Notes: generated by a model from the letters alone, not told the origin. Positions 17,805-26,963 are shown, numbered from the stretch's first letter. The stretch: DNA of 64,000 bases from Pseudoalteromonas sp. 0303 (GCF_013349995.1 NZ_JABVXF010000018.1:1-64000), one strand, 5' to 3'. Translations and numbers: made by a program.

Positions 17805-18545
17805 TTAGAAGTATTTCTTGTAGTTAGATGCCGTTAAATGTAATGCATAGCCGAACATTGCAGCAAACGGCACAACTATTAGCGCCGGATTAATACTGTT
17901 AGGCCATGACAGATAGATAACAAAACACAACACTACTGAAGGACTGATAAGCTTAGTTGAAAGCTCAAATTTGTCTGTACTTTCTCTACCAGCTCCCCAT
18001 TTTCTCAAGTCACGTTGCACCAACCCCGTCACAAGCCCAACAACTGCAAATAGTATGTAGGCCGGTATCGAAAGGAAAAGAACGCAAAGCCGCAACAATA
18101 CAACTTTGATTATCGTGTAAGCAGATACAAAGTAATTCCACGCCCACCCTTTTTCTTGATTTGACTTCCGAATGTAATCATCAATACCTATGGGGCGAAA
18201 TATATAATCGTCCGTCCATGTAATGAGCTCACCCGCAACTTTCACAGGAGCAGATCCCATCAGACTATCTTTGAAATGCTGATTAACATACCCTGCTTCG
18301 GCTCTAAGCATGTTTCTTGAATGATCAACACCCATACCAGGTTGAAAATCAGCAAATGAACACACCGTCGTTCCTGGTCCGTCATCACAATGCCAAATTA
18401 ACCCCCATTCAACCAGAATAGAAATAATCATTGTCACCATCACGGTAATTGGAAGCGCCATGACAAAAAGAACAATCTTGGTAAACACACCATGACGTTT
18501 TGTTTTGTCTGCCTGCCGTTGCTGTTCTGACTTAGCTTTAGCCAT
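17805..18545 (-). CDS. Conjugative element membrane protein (TIGR03747-like)
   Basis: A 246-residue protein with four or so membrane helices (about 22-45, 140-175, 195-235) and a periplasmic loop with two cysteines (HCDDGPGTTVC). The start at 18545 overlaps the traD stop (TAATG). PFL_4697 proteins have this size and sit directly after TraD; they may help the coupling protein in the membrane. Confidence 0.65.
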   Translation of the reverse strand: MAKAKSEQQRQADKTKRHGVFTKIVLFVMALPITVMVTMIISILVEWGLIWHCDDGPGTTVCSFADFQPGMGVDHSRNMLRAEAGYVNQHFKDSLMGSAPVKVAGELITWTDDYIFRPIGIDDYIRKSNQEKGWAWNYFVSAYTIIKVVLLRLCVLFLSIPAYILFAVVGLVTGLVQRDLRKWGAGRESTDKFELSTKLISPSVVLCFVIYLSWPNSINPALIVVPFAAMFGYALHLTASNYKKYF

Positions 18546-20635
18546 TATGCTGCTTCCTCCCACCAAAGTTCACCAGTGCGATAGCGCTCATTCATATCCG
18601 CGCATATATCGACAAGATTTTGTGGAAGCTCAATATCCCCCTTATCATCAAATAAAGGCAACCGTACTTTGAATAGCTGATTACCATTCTTCAGTACAAA
18701 TGCGTGACCTTTAGGCAAGCTCGTAACATGGTAAGGCTCTACCATTGGCACTTTATCTTCAGATATACGATCTTGGTTTTGGTCATCGAAGCGCCCTACA
18801 CCAGTGCCATCTTTCTTGCTTGCCCCCGAAACCAATGTGGCTTCTTTGACAGGTACTTTCGGCAATCGACTTGTAAGTAATGAAGCTGTTTCCTCGTTCT
18901 GCACCCTCATCATAATAGTGGTATTAAAGTTACCTATGATCTGCATTGATTTAGGGTTGCCGGTAGTGCTACCAAACTTCGCATCGATATCCTGTAATGT
19001 TTGGGTATACGCACATATCCGGACACCCGCCCCGCCAGATTGGTTAACCATCGGAACAAATTCATCACCAACCAAAGAATTGAATTCATCAGCGTGAAGG
19101 TAAATCTCAGGGAATTTAAGCTTTTTACTTCCATCAAGAGATGGTAAGCCAACGTCTTTACCGTGCTTGTACATAAGGCCTGCATTTGAAACAAGATCAT
19201 TGAACATCGCATTACCTACGGCAGTAGCAACTTCCCTATCAGTCAAACCATCAAGGCCAATATATACGATACCTCTTCGCTGTATCACTTCACGCCAGCT
19301 CAGAATTGGGCGCGGATCTTCTTCATTGAAGTATTCAGGGCTAAGCAGCTTACCAATTTTATCCGTATTCATTTTGTCCAAGAACGGAAGCAAACTGGCA
19401 ACCAGTTTTTCGTAGAATGACCTTTCATAGTTACTGGCAAGCAGCAGCTGGCGGCCCAGGTTATCTTTAGGCAAAAGTTCTTTCATCAGGTCGATGATTG
19501 CAACCGTAGTTTTGGTTTTACCTTTGCGCTCTACCATAGGGTGCTTATCACGTACCATTGCGGCACGTTCTTCGATTAGTGATTCAGGATCATCATCAAC
19601 AGCAAGTAGGGCCTTTTTCGCGTACAGGTAAAGCAAATCCTCTAAGTCCTGAACGTAATGGTTGATGTTATCAATTGTGGGCCTTACACCAACATCAACT
19701 AAGGCGCGAGCTACTACATTAACGAAACGCCAGCTGAAAGCTTTGAATGCAGAAGAGTTACCTTCATCACCAAGTTGAGCAGTAGTTTTACCAGCAACTT
19801 CAGTAATGCGTTGGAACTCACCTACAGGGTTATATCTGCATGACGCTTCAGGATAACCAAGATGGAAAAAGTAAAAATCATCTTCTCTACCAGCTCGTTT
19901 CGCTTCCACGTACATCCTACGGAATAGCTCACCATCGCCTTTAGGGTCTATAACAATTACACAATTATTTCCACGTCGAATATCACCGGCCACCAAAACT
20001 TCTTCCAGCCGAGTTTTACCCACACGGGTCGTACCCAGCACAATCGCGTGACCATTTCGCTCGCCCAGGTCCCAGTACGTTTCATTTTCCTCATCAGCAC
20101 CAACACCATGTATTGCAGCTGTACCGCCGATATCTGGATAAGGAGTCAGGTCAAGTAACTTTAAAGGATTGTAGGGAGATTGGTTTCTGAGTGCCTTCGC
20201 AATCATAGAAAGTCCAAATGTATTTTCCCAATTGACCTCTTTACGCCTTGCCCACTCATAACGTGCAGGCGGTTTAGTGTAATCCTCATTTTCCGGTTTG
20301 GTCGTGTCATAGAGGCGTTGAGTATGAATGGATTGCCATCGATACCCTTGTCCCAAAAAAGACTTCGACTTTGAAACAGGGAGATCAGCAGGTTTTATAG
20401 TGTAAGGTTTTAGTGTTTTGATATTCCTTTGGTATTTACTAAGGCGCAACGCATCATCTAAATACTTATAACCTATATAACTAAAGGCACTAGCACACGC
20501 ATAGGATACCGGCTCTGTCATCATCCAATAATAAGGAGCAGCAACACTGAATCCAGCAGCGACACCCGATACCGTTGCCGCATTATATTCAGCAATTGGT
20601 CTTAATAAACGCTCGATAGGATAGTCATTACTCAT
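18545..20635 (-). CDS. traD: Type IV coupling protein TraD
   Basis: A 696-residue coupling protein that hands relaxase-bound DNA to the T4SS. Walker A is GTTRVGKT at 201-208; a following VIVIDPKGD and YLHADEFNSLVG (Walker B region), and ICAYTQTLQD, are typical of VirD4/TraD ATPases. Two membrane helices lie at about 22-58. It belongs with SXT-type TraD (TIGR03743-like). ATG 20635 overlaps the previous stop by 4 bp and is preferred to the upstream TTG. Confidence 0.85.
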   Translation of the reverse strand: MSNDYPIERLLRPIAEYNAATVSGVAAGFSVAAPYYWMMTEPVSYACASAFSYIGYKYLDDALRLSKYQRNIKTLKPYTIKPADLPVSKSKSFLGQGYRWQSIHTQRLYDTTKPENEDYTKPPARYEWARRKEVNWENTFGLSMIAKALRNQSPYNPLKLLDLTPYPDIGGTAAIHGVGADEENETYWDLGERNGHAIVLGTTRVGKTRLEEVLVAGDIRRGNNCVIVIDPKGDGELFRRMYVEAKRAGREDDFYFFHLGYPEASCRYNPVGEFQRITEVAGKTTAQLGDEGNSSAFKAFSWRFVNVVARALVDVGVRPTIDNINHYVQDLEDLLYLYAKKALLAVDDDPESLIEERAAMVRDKHPMVERKGKTKTTVAIIDLMKELLPKDNLGRQLLLASNYERSFYEKLVASLLPFLDKMNTDKIGKLLSPEYFNEEDPRPILSWREVIQRRGIVYIGLDGLTDREVATAVGNAMFNDLVSNAGLMYKHGKDVGLPSLDGSKKLKFPEIYLHADEFNSLVGDEFVPMVNQSGGAGVRICAYTQTLQDIDAKFGSTTGNPKSMQIIGNFNTTIMMRVQNEETASLLTSRLPKVPVKEATLVSGASKKDGTGVGRFDDQNQDRISEDKVPMVEPYHVTSLPKGHAFVLKNGNQLFKVRLPLFDDKGDIELPQNLVDICADMNERYRTGELWWEEAA

Positions 20636-21219
20636 TGCCAAACCCCCGTTGAAGTAACCAAAAATGGATAAGCGCCTACCTTCAGCTCTTTACCGATCCC
20701 ATCACCAGAAGAAGGTACAAATTTCAAACCTGAAAACTCAGAAGAGAACGCCTGTAATTGTTGGAACGATTCAGCTTCAACAACATATATAGGAGCATTG
20801 AGCTCTGCTAACTTATCAAAACGAAAACGCAGCCATTTGATAGATAAAGGGTCGGTCCCAACAACAGCAAAGGGTTGAACTGTCTTAGCTTCTTGAAATT
20901 TGAAGCCCTTCATTACACCTGGCTGCATATTGCTTGGGACAAGAGGAAAGAACATTTCACGCGATATACTGCTTCTTGCTTCCTTCAGAAGCTTTGACGC
21001 TTTTTCGGCATCAACCTTTGAATCTCTGAAACTCAGATTAGTGTAATATTCTTCAGCAGGCTTAGTTTCACCAACCGTTGCCAATTCTGTTAACTGTGAG
21101 GCATTAACCGACGATATAGCGCTTAAAAACGCTAGAACGAAGAAAGTACCGCTGAAGCGTATTTCTTTGCTCTTACTTGATTTGAAGGCGAATGATAAGC
21201 GCCTATTGCGTATTCCCAT
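20632..21219 (-). CDS. Conjugative element protein (TIGR03765-like)
   Basis: A 195-residue protein with an N-terminal hydrophobic segment (about 23-40, SGTFFVLAFLSAISSVNA) that should export it. The C-terminal part (DPLSIKWLRFRFDKLAELNAP) fits the PFL_4695 family, found just before TraD in MPF_G elements. The start overlaps the transglycosylase gene by 88 bp; a start further in would lose the export signal. Confidence 0.6.
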   Translation of the reverse strand: MGIRNRRLSFAFKSSKSKEIRFSGTFFVLAFLSAISSVNASQLTELATVGETKPAEEYYTNLSFRDSKVDAEKASKLLKEARSSISREMFFPLVPSNMQPGVMKGFKFQEAKTVQPFAVVGTDPLSIKWLRFRFDKLAELNAPIYVVEAESFQQLQAFSSEFSGLKFVPSSGDGIGKELKVGAYPFLVTSTGVWQ

Positions 21220-21632
21220 GACTTACCTTTTTTTAAATCTTTTAGATGGTTAGCGGCATACTGAATGTTTGCCCTTGGGTCCATTAATTCGCCAACAGAC
21301 GCGAATTCTTTTCCATGCCAATACCAGTTAATCTGACACATGCCTACGTCGAGCTTTACGGGTTCAGTCCCATCCATCAGTTCAAGTTCTGCATAAGCCA
21401 CTGCGCTATGCTTAGTTTTAAACCACAACCCTTTTCCACCAATATTTAGTGTCCAAGGCCAAGGCTGACGCTTGCCGTTGTGATAACTTTGACTTTCGTG
21501 CGTACATACCGCTTTAATAATTTCGGTAGGTACGCCTGTCACATCAGACACCGATTCCAAAAGGTCATTAAAGCCTGCCATCGCTGGCTGCGACAGACTG
21601 AACATTAAGCAACAAACAACCTTCCGGAACAT
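21132..21632 (-). CDS. Periplasmic lytic transglycosylase (SLT family)
   Basis: A 166-residue exported enzyme. ATG 21632 gives a signal peptide ending near AMAG (residue 19). The catalytic Glu is in VCTHESQSYH (near 42), followed by DVGMCQINW and ANIQYAANHL, the three standard SLT motifs. It should open peptidoglycan for the mating channel. It stands between the TIGR03759- and TIGR03765-like genes as in other MPF_G clusters. Confidence 0.85.
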   Translation of the reverse strand: MFRKVVCCLMFSLSQPAMAGFNDLLESVSDVTGVPTEIIKAVCTHESQSYHNGKRQPWPWTLNIGGKGLWFKTKHSAVAYAELELMDGTEPVKLDVGMCQINWYWHGKEFASVGELMDPRANIQYAANHLKDLKKGKSWEYAIGAYHSPSNQVRAKKYASAVLSSF

Positions 21633-21633
21633 G

Positions 21634-22443
21634 CTAATCAAACTCCACAAATGGCACTTTTTTCACTTCCTTTTTCGCTGTATTCAACGTCACAACACGA
21701 CTTTGATTAACATCAGCAGCGTTAAGGCCACTATCTGCTACACGAGCTTTAGCCCATTCAATGATCTGCTCCTTTGTTGGCTCCGCGACAAAGTGGATAT
21801 CAAGACCAGAATATTTGCCCGATTTCAGTAATTCATACTGGCGCTGGTACGCTTCAACACATCCATCGCAATTAGCAATAGCAAGGTATAATTGCGCTCT
21901 AGGCTTGCTCTGAAAAAGTTCATCTAATGATGGTTGATTGTTTGCTGTACTGAATATGTCTGACATATTGGATTTAGCGACCGGCGCATTCATATTAGCC
22001 ACCGCATAATGAGACGTTTCAGGTTTTTTGTACGCAAACCTTGGAACACCAGGAAAAGCGCGTTCCCATGCTTCATTTACCTCAAGTTGCCAGCTAATCA
22101 CCTTGATATTGTTTTCAAACTGAATTTGAACCCACTTATCTGCGTAGCGCTGTTTATCTATTTCAGACTCACTTTCAAGCGCCAATGCGAGCAAAGGGTT
22201 TTTATCTAGATCAGGCGTAAAATAAGCGCGGGGAGATTTTAAGATCTGCTTATAACGCTCATACTCTTTTTCAGTTAGCTTCCACTGTTTTGCATGAACA
22301 ATATCCGCCTTAGTTAATGAGCTTTCCGTTACCGAAGTATCCGTTTTTTTGATCGGGGCAGCCGACTCATTAGGCTGATTAGCAAACACGCCCACACTGA
22401 CCACTAAAGCAATAGCAGAAACACTTAATCTGAACGCTGACAT
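21634..22443 (-). CDS. Periplasmic conjugative element protein (TIGR03759-like)
   Basis: A 269-residue protein with a signal peptide (cleavage near VFA-NQ, residue 22). The conserved-looking block TEKEYERYKQILKSPRAYFTPDLDKNPLLALALE is typical of PFL_4693 proteins. The C-terminal part contains a CDGC pair (near 198) in AIANCDGCVEAYQRQY, which suggests a thioredoxin-like or disulphide-linked domain. Its stop lies just beyond the transglycosylase start. Confidence 0.7.
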   Translation of the reverse strand: MSAFRLSVSAIALVVSVGVFANQPNESAAPIKKTDTSVTESSLTKADIVHAKQWKLTEKEYERYKQILKSPRAYFTPDLDKNPLLALALESESEIDKQRYADKWVQIQFENNIKVISWQLEVNEAWERAFPGVPRFAYKKPETSHYAVANMNAPVAKSNMSDIFSTANNQPSLDELFQSKPRAQLYLAIANCDGCVEAYQRQYELLKSGKYSGLDIHFVAEPTKEQIIEWAKARVADSGLNAADVNQSRVVTLNTAKKEVKKVPFVEFD

Positions 22444-22667
22444 AAAGCCCCCTCTTGAAGATAAACCCGCTCAGAACGCTCAACGCTAAGATTTGCAACA
22501 CGACGATATTCTTTCGCTGCATCACATTCAGGATACGGATTTGAAACTGAGGCCTGTAGAACATCAATACGATCATCTACAGCTAAAGTAGACTGTTGAG
22601 TATCGTAACTCGACGCACACCCACCCAAGGCCGCTACTGACAGCAAAATTAAACCAATACGCTTCAT
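22425..22667 (-). CDS. Small lipoprotein
   Basis: An 80-residue protein with a lipoprotein signal (MKRIGLILLSVAALGGC, Cys at 17). The rest is helical and has two more cysteines. It overlaps both neighbours, so it belongs to the same transfer operon. I do not recognise a family; a VirB7-like stabilising role is possible. Confidence 0.6.
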   Translation of the reverse strand: MKRIGLILLSVAALGGCASSYDTQQSTLAVDDRIDVLQASVSNPYPECDAAKEYRRVANLSVERSERVYLQEGALCQRSD

Positions 22668-23509
22668 AGCATCACCTCTTTTCTATTGCCTTCAAAATGC
22701 TCAAATAGAGCTTTATGCTCAGAAATTTCAACTAATCGCCAACGGCCAACAATGCCACCCACACGAAGAAAACTTGTTTGGTCAGGTGCAACCTTTTGAG
22801 CAACGGTTAAGAAAACGTCATCACCCCATACGTTTTTGCTATAAACAACGATAGGAAATTCTTGAGACGCTTCTTTTACATCAACACCGATTTCTTTTAG
22901 CTGATTAGAAATACCTCCTAACCACCGCTGATTTTCCTTAACGTTATTCGTTAATGTTTCGTCATTTGCCTCGCGTCTAGCCACTTCCATTTCAAACTGC
23001 TTTAGCAAGGCATTTTGATTTTTCATCACCTTAATTAACGAATCTTGCTGTTTATTCAACTGACCAGCAATAGCACCAACCTCTTCAGCAAGCATAACCA
23101 GAGAGTCATTAATACCCTTTAACTGCTCAGGGGGGATATCAGCCTGAATGTCCTGTGTTTGCGTATCAGTGTTATTTGCTTCATTACCAGTCATCATTGA
23201 ACTACCGGCTAATGCAGGATCATTAACTAAAAAGTCACTTCCTGAAGGGCTATCCATAACGTCATTTGAAATAACCGGCACAGGAGGCTCTTCTACAACC
23301 TGTGGTTCTTTTTCAAAAATACCTAAGTGGTTAATTGCGTATTGAATCCCAAAACCCGCAACCCCTAACAAGGCTACTAAACCAACCACAAAGCCAATAG
23401 GAGGCTTTTTATTGCCACCTTTGGGCTTCTCTTTGCTCGCACTTCCTTCGAGCTCCGGCAAACCGTCTGCAACGGTTTCTTCTTGTTGTTCAATATCTTT
23501 TTCAGTCAT
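22664..23509 (-). CDS. Bitopic transfer protein with coiled coil
   Basis: A 281-residue protein with a cytoplasmic Lys/Pro-rich start, one membrane helix (about 38-60), a Pro/acidic linker (75-125), a probable coiled coil (130-200) and a small C-terminal domain (FPIVVYSKNVWGDDVFLTVAQ). I cannot name the family. It lies between PilL-N and a lipoprotein in the transfer operon and overlaps both. Confidence 0.6.
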   Translation of the reverse strand: MTEKDIEQQEETVADGLPELEGSASKEKPKGGNKKPPIGFVVGLVALLGVAGFGIQYAINHLGIFEKEPQVVEEPPVPVISNDVMDSPSGSDFLVNDPALAGSSMMTGNEANNTDTQTQDIQADIPPEQLKGINDSLVMLAEEVGAIAGQLNKQQDSLIKVMKNQNALLKQFEMEVARREANDETLTNNVKENQRWLGGISNQLKEIGVDVKEASQEFPIVVYSKNVWGDDVFLTVAQKVAPDQTSFLRVGGIVGRWRLVEISEHKALFEHFEGNRKEVML

Positions 23510-23933
23510 GGTTCACCAAACCTTTGTATTCATCTTTTAAATCAAATGTGTAAATGCGTCGAAGTGGGTCTTCAACAGGCACGTAATACTGCCCCACCAA
23601 AACTTGCAGAACCGTTCTCAGAGGCATTAGAGATAACTTGCGATGCACCTGTGGTAATGGGCGCTCAAGCGTAATACCAAGCGCCTCATCATTTGACTTA
23701 TCAAGTGCCAGTACCCAACCAGAATTCATCAGCACAAAATTCACGGCATCACGCACTGTTTTTACACTTGGCGGGAACGACAATTGGATATTGACCGATA
23801 GCGGATCTATTTCTTTAGTTTCCGGTGTAGGTGTAATTAACGTATACCGGTCAGTAGCAACTTGTTCCGCATGCACTGAAGCGCTAAGAATTGCTATTCC
23901 AAACGCTATTGATGTAAGAACCCCATTTTTCAT
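23502..23933 (-). CDS. PilL N-terminal-like protein (TIGR03748)
   Basis: A 143-residue exported protein with a signal peptide (cleavage near VHA-EQ, residue 22). The segments YTLITPTPETKEIDPLSVNIQLSFP, TVRDAVNFVLMNSGW and LRTVLQVLVGQYY match the PilL N-terminal family of integrating conjugative elements, a small periplasmic domain of TcpQ/STN type. The ATG overlaps the topB stop (TAATG). Confidence 0.75.
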   Translation of the reverse strand: MKNGVLTSIAFGIAILSASVHAEQVATDRYTLITPTPETKEIDPLSVNIQLSFPPSVKTVRDAVNFVLMNSGWVLALDKSNDEALGITLERPLPQVHRKLSLMPLRTVLQVLVGQYYVPVEDPLRRIYTFDLKDEYKGLVNHD

Positions 23934-25765
23934 TATTTGATCTCCGAAAATACCTGGTGCAATTCACTGACCGCACCACGAACAAACTTGGCTTGAAATT
24001 CAACGAATTTATCAGTTGTAATTTGACCTTCTTTGATGGCCTGAAAACCACGTTCCCACAGCGCCGAATTTGCAGGCTCTTTCATTTGTTTAGGCACATG
24101 AACCATATATTTTTCAAACCAACGGGAAGGCTTTAATTTGCGTTTTTCTTCCATTAAAAGGCCTGATTTAATAAGGTCTTTGATTATTGCTGGGCGTGTA
24201 GCTACAGTACCAATTCCATCCTTATCACTAAGCAATTTTTTCAGTTCAGCGTCTTCGACTTCAGATGAAACATTTACCATCGCCTTCGCTAATGAGGACT
24301 GCGTATAACGTGACGGCTTTCTTGTGGTTTTCTCCACAATACGAGCTTCCTTAACGCCCACTTTTAAACCTCGGTTTAAAGCTGGCAATTCAGGTAAATC
24401 ATCTTCATCTTCACCCTTTTCAATAGAACGCCAACCCATCGATTTAGGAATATTGCAAGTGGCTTTACAGGTGACATTGCCGAATTTGATACCTACATTC
24501 GTACTTTCGTATACATAATCCGGCATAAACTGAACGAGATAACGCTTTGCTACCATCAAGTAGACGGCTTTTTGCTTATCGGTCAAACGAGAAAAATTGA
24601 GCGCAGTTACCGTTGGTATGATTCCATAATGCACTTTAACTTTCTTATCATTCCACGCCTTTGTGCGGCGCTTCAAATCAAGCTTGTCAGAAAGTGTACT
24701 GAAGGCATCCAACTTAACCAGGTGCGTAACAGTTTCAGTAATATCTTCAGCTAGACCACTGGTTAAATAAGCAGTGTCCGTTCGCGGGTAAGTAGTGGCA
24801 GAATTTGGCTTATCATAAAGTGACTGAGCAATTTCTAACGCTTCATCCGGACTAATATTGTATTGTTCACAGGCCGATTGCAGGGATGTTAATTCAAAAG
24901 GCAAAGGAGGTTGCTGACTCTTATCCTCTTTCGTAAGGGAGTCAATCACCCCAACCTTTTGCGCCTTAATGTACTCCATCGCTTTTTCGGCATAGCTTCG
25001 CTCAAGCAACCGGCCATCAACTAAACCGCGCTCAGGGATTTCCCATGCTACCGTAAACTGATCACCACCCTGCGTATAAACATCTACTTCAACCTCGTAA
25101 TACTTCACAGGCTTAAAGTTTTTAATCGCTTGCTCACGCAAATACACCAGCATTGCAGCTGGCGTTTTAACACGACCAACAGGGAATGCCTTTTTAAAGC
25201 CACCGGATGATTCAAGCTTTTGAACAACTAATGTCATAGCCATTGTAAGGTTCATGCCGACAACCCAATCTGCCATTGCTCGCGCTTGAGCAGAATGATA
25301 CATCCACTCTGTTTCCCAACTAGGTAATGGATTAGAAAACGCTTTAGTTAAGGTTTTTTTGTCTGTAGAACCATAAAGCACTCTAAATACATCACCTTTG
25401 TATGAAGCGAATTTGAGAATGTTTCGAGCAATACACTCACCTTCTGGATCAGGGTCAGTAGCGATATAAACTTCTTTCGCCTTTTTCAATAACCCCTTAA
25501 TAACACGCCACTGTGCTTTAGCTTTTACATCTAAAGCATATTTGTACTCTTCAGGCACTACCGGTAATTTATCGAAGGCCCATTTCTTTTTTAGCTCAGG
25601 CGTATAATGCTCAGGCGGTTGCAACTTAAATAGATGCCCTCTCGCCCAGGTAACAGCAACGTCACCATTTTGGTAATATCCCTGCTTCTTATGAACAGGT
25701 GACATCCCCAAAAACTTGGCAACGTCCTCACCCTGGCTAGGTTTTTCACAGAGATATAATTTCAT
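23933..25765 (-). CDS. topB: DNA topoisomerase III (TopB/TraE type)
   Basis: A 610-residue type IA topoisomerase that can decatenate and unlink DNA during plasmid replication or transfer. It has the TOPRIM domain with DPDPEGE at 104-110, the early Glu in LCEKPSQ (Glu 7) and the catalytic Tyr 326 in YPRTDT. There is no C-terminal zinc finger, so it ends like plasmid TraE-type enzymes. It opens the transfer operon and is preceded by the fourth C-rich promoter element. Confidence 0.9.
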   Translation of the reverse strand: MKLYLCEKPSQGEDVAKFLGMSPVHKKQGYYQNGDVAVTWARGHLFKLQPPEHYTPELKKKWAFDKLPVVPEEYKYALDVKAKAQWRVIKGLLKKAKEVYIATDPDPEGECIARNILKFASYKGDVFRVLYGSTDKKTLTKAFSNPLPSWETEWMYHSAQARAMADWVVGMNLTMAMTLVVQKLESSGGFKKAFPVGRVKTPAAMLVYLREQAIKNFKPVKYYEVEVDVYTQGGDQFTVAWEIPERGLVDGRLLERSYAEKAMEYIKAQKVGVIDSLTKEDKSQQPPLPFELTSLQSACEQYNISPDEALEIAQSLYDKPNSATTYPRTDTAYLTSGLAEDITETVTHLVKLDAFSTLSDKLDLKRRTKAWNDKKVKVHYGIIPTVTALNFSRLTDKQKAVYLMVAKRYLVQFMPDYVYESTNVGIKFGNVTCKATCNIPKSMGWRSIEKGEDEDDLPELPALNRGLKVGVKEARIVEKTTRKPSRYTQSSLAKAMVNVSSEVEDAELKKLLSDKDGIGTVATRPAIIKDLIKSGLLMEEKRKLKPSRWFEKYMVHVPKQMKEPANSALWERGFQAIKEGQITTDKFVEFQAKFVRGAVSELHQVFSEIK

Positions 25766-25779
25766 TTCTGCACCACATA

Positions 25780-25812
25780 AAAAAAAACTGACACTACAAT
25801 AGCGTCAGTTTC
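25780..25812 (-). terminator. Terminator hairpin overlapping the topB promoter
   Basis: On the minus strand AAACTGACGCTA and TAGTGTCAGTTT pair around TTG, and nine T residues follow. It would stop transcripts from the gene at 25864. The proposed -10 box of topB (25796-25801) lies in its left arm, so topB transcripts would start inside the hairpin and escape it. Confidence 0.7.
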
Positions 25813-25858
25813 GATTAGATTCAGCGAAAAGCTAGGGGAACTTTCGGGGGGTTTTTCT
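25796..25858 (-). promoter_or_regulatory. Candidate activated promoter of topB (C-rich element copy 4)
   Basis: CCCCCCGAAAGTTCCCC (minus strand, within 25826-25858), 24 bp, then TATTGT (25796-25801); the topB start is 61 bp from the element. Confidence 0.6.
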
Positions 25859-25863
25859 TGAGC

Positions 25864-26793
25864 CTAATTAGGCATGCCTAATTTTGCTACATTTGCCCTC
25901 CCTTTAACCGCATCCAATATGCGTTGGTCAAACTCACCACTATGTTCCGCACGTTGGTAAAGCGACCACAATACATCGAAGCCATATCCAAATTTACGAT
26001 GCGCCATAAGAAAACGCTCTAATTCAGGTATTTCTTGGTTAGCTATCCAAAAACAAATAAAATCTATGTAATCGTTTGGGGGAACCGTATTTGGCCGACC
26101 TTTAAGGGGAGCAACACCCAAACGGAAACGACGAGCTTTCACAGTATCTTCATTTTCCTCAGAAAAAAGAAAATACATAATACCGTTAGTCGCTTTCTTT
26201 GACACCAACATATCCTTAATTCCCTCTCTACGCTCATACCGCATATGGGAATAGGTACGTTCACGCATCTTATCTTTATTAAAAGCGAATTTAACACAAC
26301 GGCGCTCAACCATCTGATTAGCTAACCATTCGAGTTTTCGCGCATCAGCGCGGGAAAGCATACGACGAACTTCAGGGTCAAATTTAATGATCCCATCCAT
26401 ATTCGCGCATGTAAAAGTATCAGCCAAAGAGTCGGCCATAAACATGACAAGCTCACGAACAACCTGACGATGACCATAAATACAGTCCATTTCAGTTGCT
26501 TCGCGGCAAATTGGGACCTGTTCAGACCCAATGTTTTTAAGAAGCGTTTTGAGCAACCGCTCATTCACTTCAAAAGTGACAGCGTTCGCCTTCACGTAGT
26601 TATTAGCAAGCTTCAATAAAGACGATGAAGTTCCTTGCCTAACAAAGTCGAACGTTTTTTCGTCATACCCAAAAACACCAACAAGAGGATGCTGACTATT
26701 ATCCGCTTCGGATAGAAGAGCCAGCAGTATTTCCCTCACTAATAGAGGCGCACGTACTAGGTATGGAGTACGCGCAAATGCATGTGCGTCCAT
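25864..26793 (-). CDS. Duplicated FlhD-like domain protein, candidate transfer regulator
   Basis: A 309-residue protein with start ATG 26793 after GGGAAAG (ATG 26808 lacks a site). It has an internal duplication: from VREILLALLSEAD to AVTFEVN (about residues 19-78) and from VRELVMFMADSLAD to CVKFAFN (about 112-175), both ending in a LLKLAN/LEWLAN...V-x-F block. That block resembles the KLAETNQLVCHFRF part of FlhD. SXT SetCD and IncC AcaCD, the activators of transfer in related elements, are FlhCD homologues, so a regulatory role is attractive but is inference. The last six codons are the 18-bp palindrome. Confidence 0.4.
   Translation of the reverse strand: MDAHAFARTPYLVRAPLLVREILLALLSEADNSQHPLVGVFGYDEKTFDFVRQGTSSSLLKLANNYVKANAVTFEVNERLLKTLLKNIGSEQVPICREATEMDCIYGHRQVVRELVMFMADSLADTFTCANMDGIIKFDPEVRRMLSRADARKLEWLANQMVERRCVKFAFNKDKMRERTYSHMRYERREGIKDMLVSKKATNGIMYFLFSEENEDTVKARRFRLGVAPLKGRPNTVPPNDYIDFICFWIANQEIPELERFLMAHRKFGYGFDVLWSLYQRAEHSGEFDQRILDAVKGRANVAKLGMPN
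25866..25883. promoter_or_regulatory. 18-bp palindrome, copy 4
   Basis: A perfect copy that also encodes the last residues (KLGMPN and stop) of the gene at 25864. It lies about 105 bp before the topB start. Confidence 0.65.
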
Positions 26794-26963
26794 ACTGCTT
26801 TCCCACATTAAATTGTAAAAACCCACTAACAATTATATACGCGGGTGATCAAATTGAACAGGAATTATCCACATTTTTAGTCAAAAAAATACGACAGTAT
26901 TTGTCCTAATAACCTGTTTTAAGGACGCTTTTCAATACTTTAGTATTATTTCTCATACCTATA
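26794..26963 (-). promoter_or_regulatory. Promoter region of the FlhD-like gene
   Basis: A 170-bp gap. It contains a perfect DnaA box TTATCCACA (26865-26873) and a short dyad AATACTTTAGTATT near 26935. No iterons accompany the DnaA box, so I do not call an origin here. Confidence 0.3.

Noticed and set aside
26865..26873. Replication origin at a perfect DnaA box
   Set aside because: A single box without iterons, AT-rich unwinding repeats or rep gene next to it.
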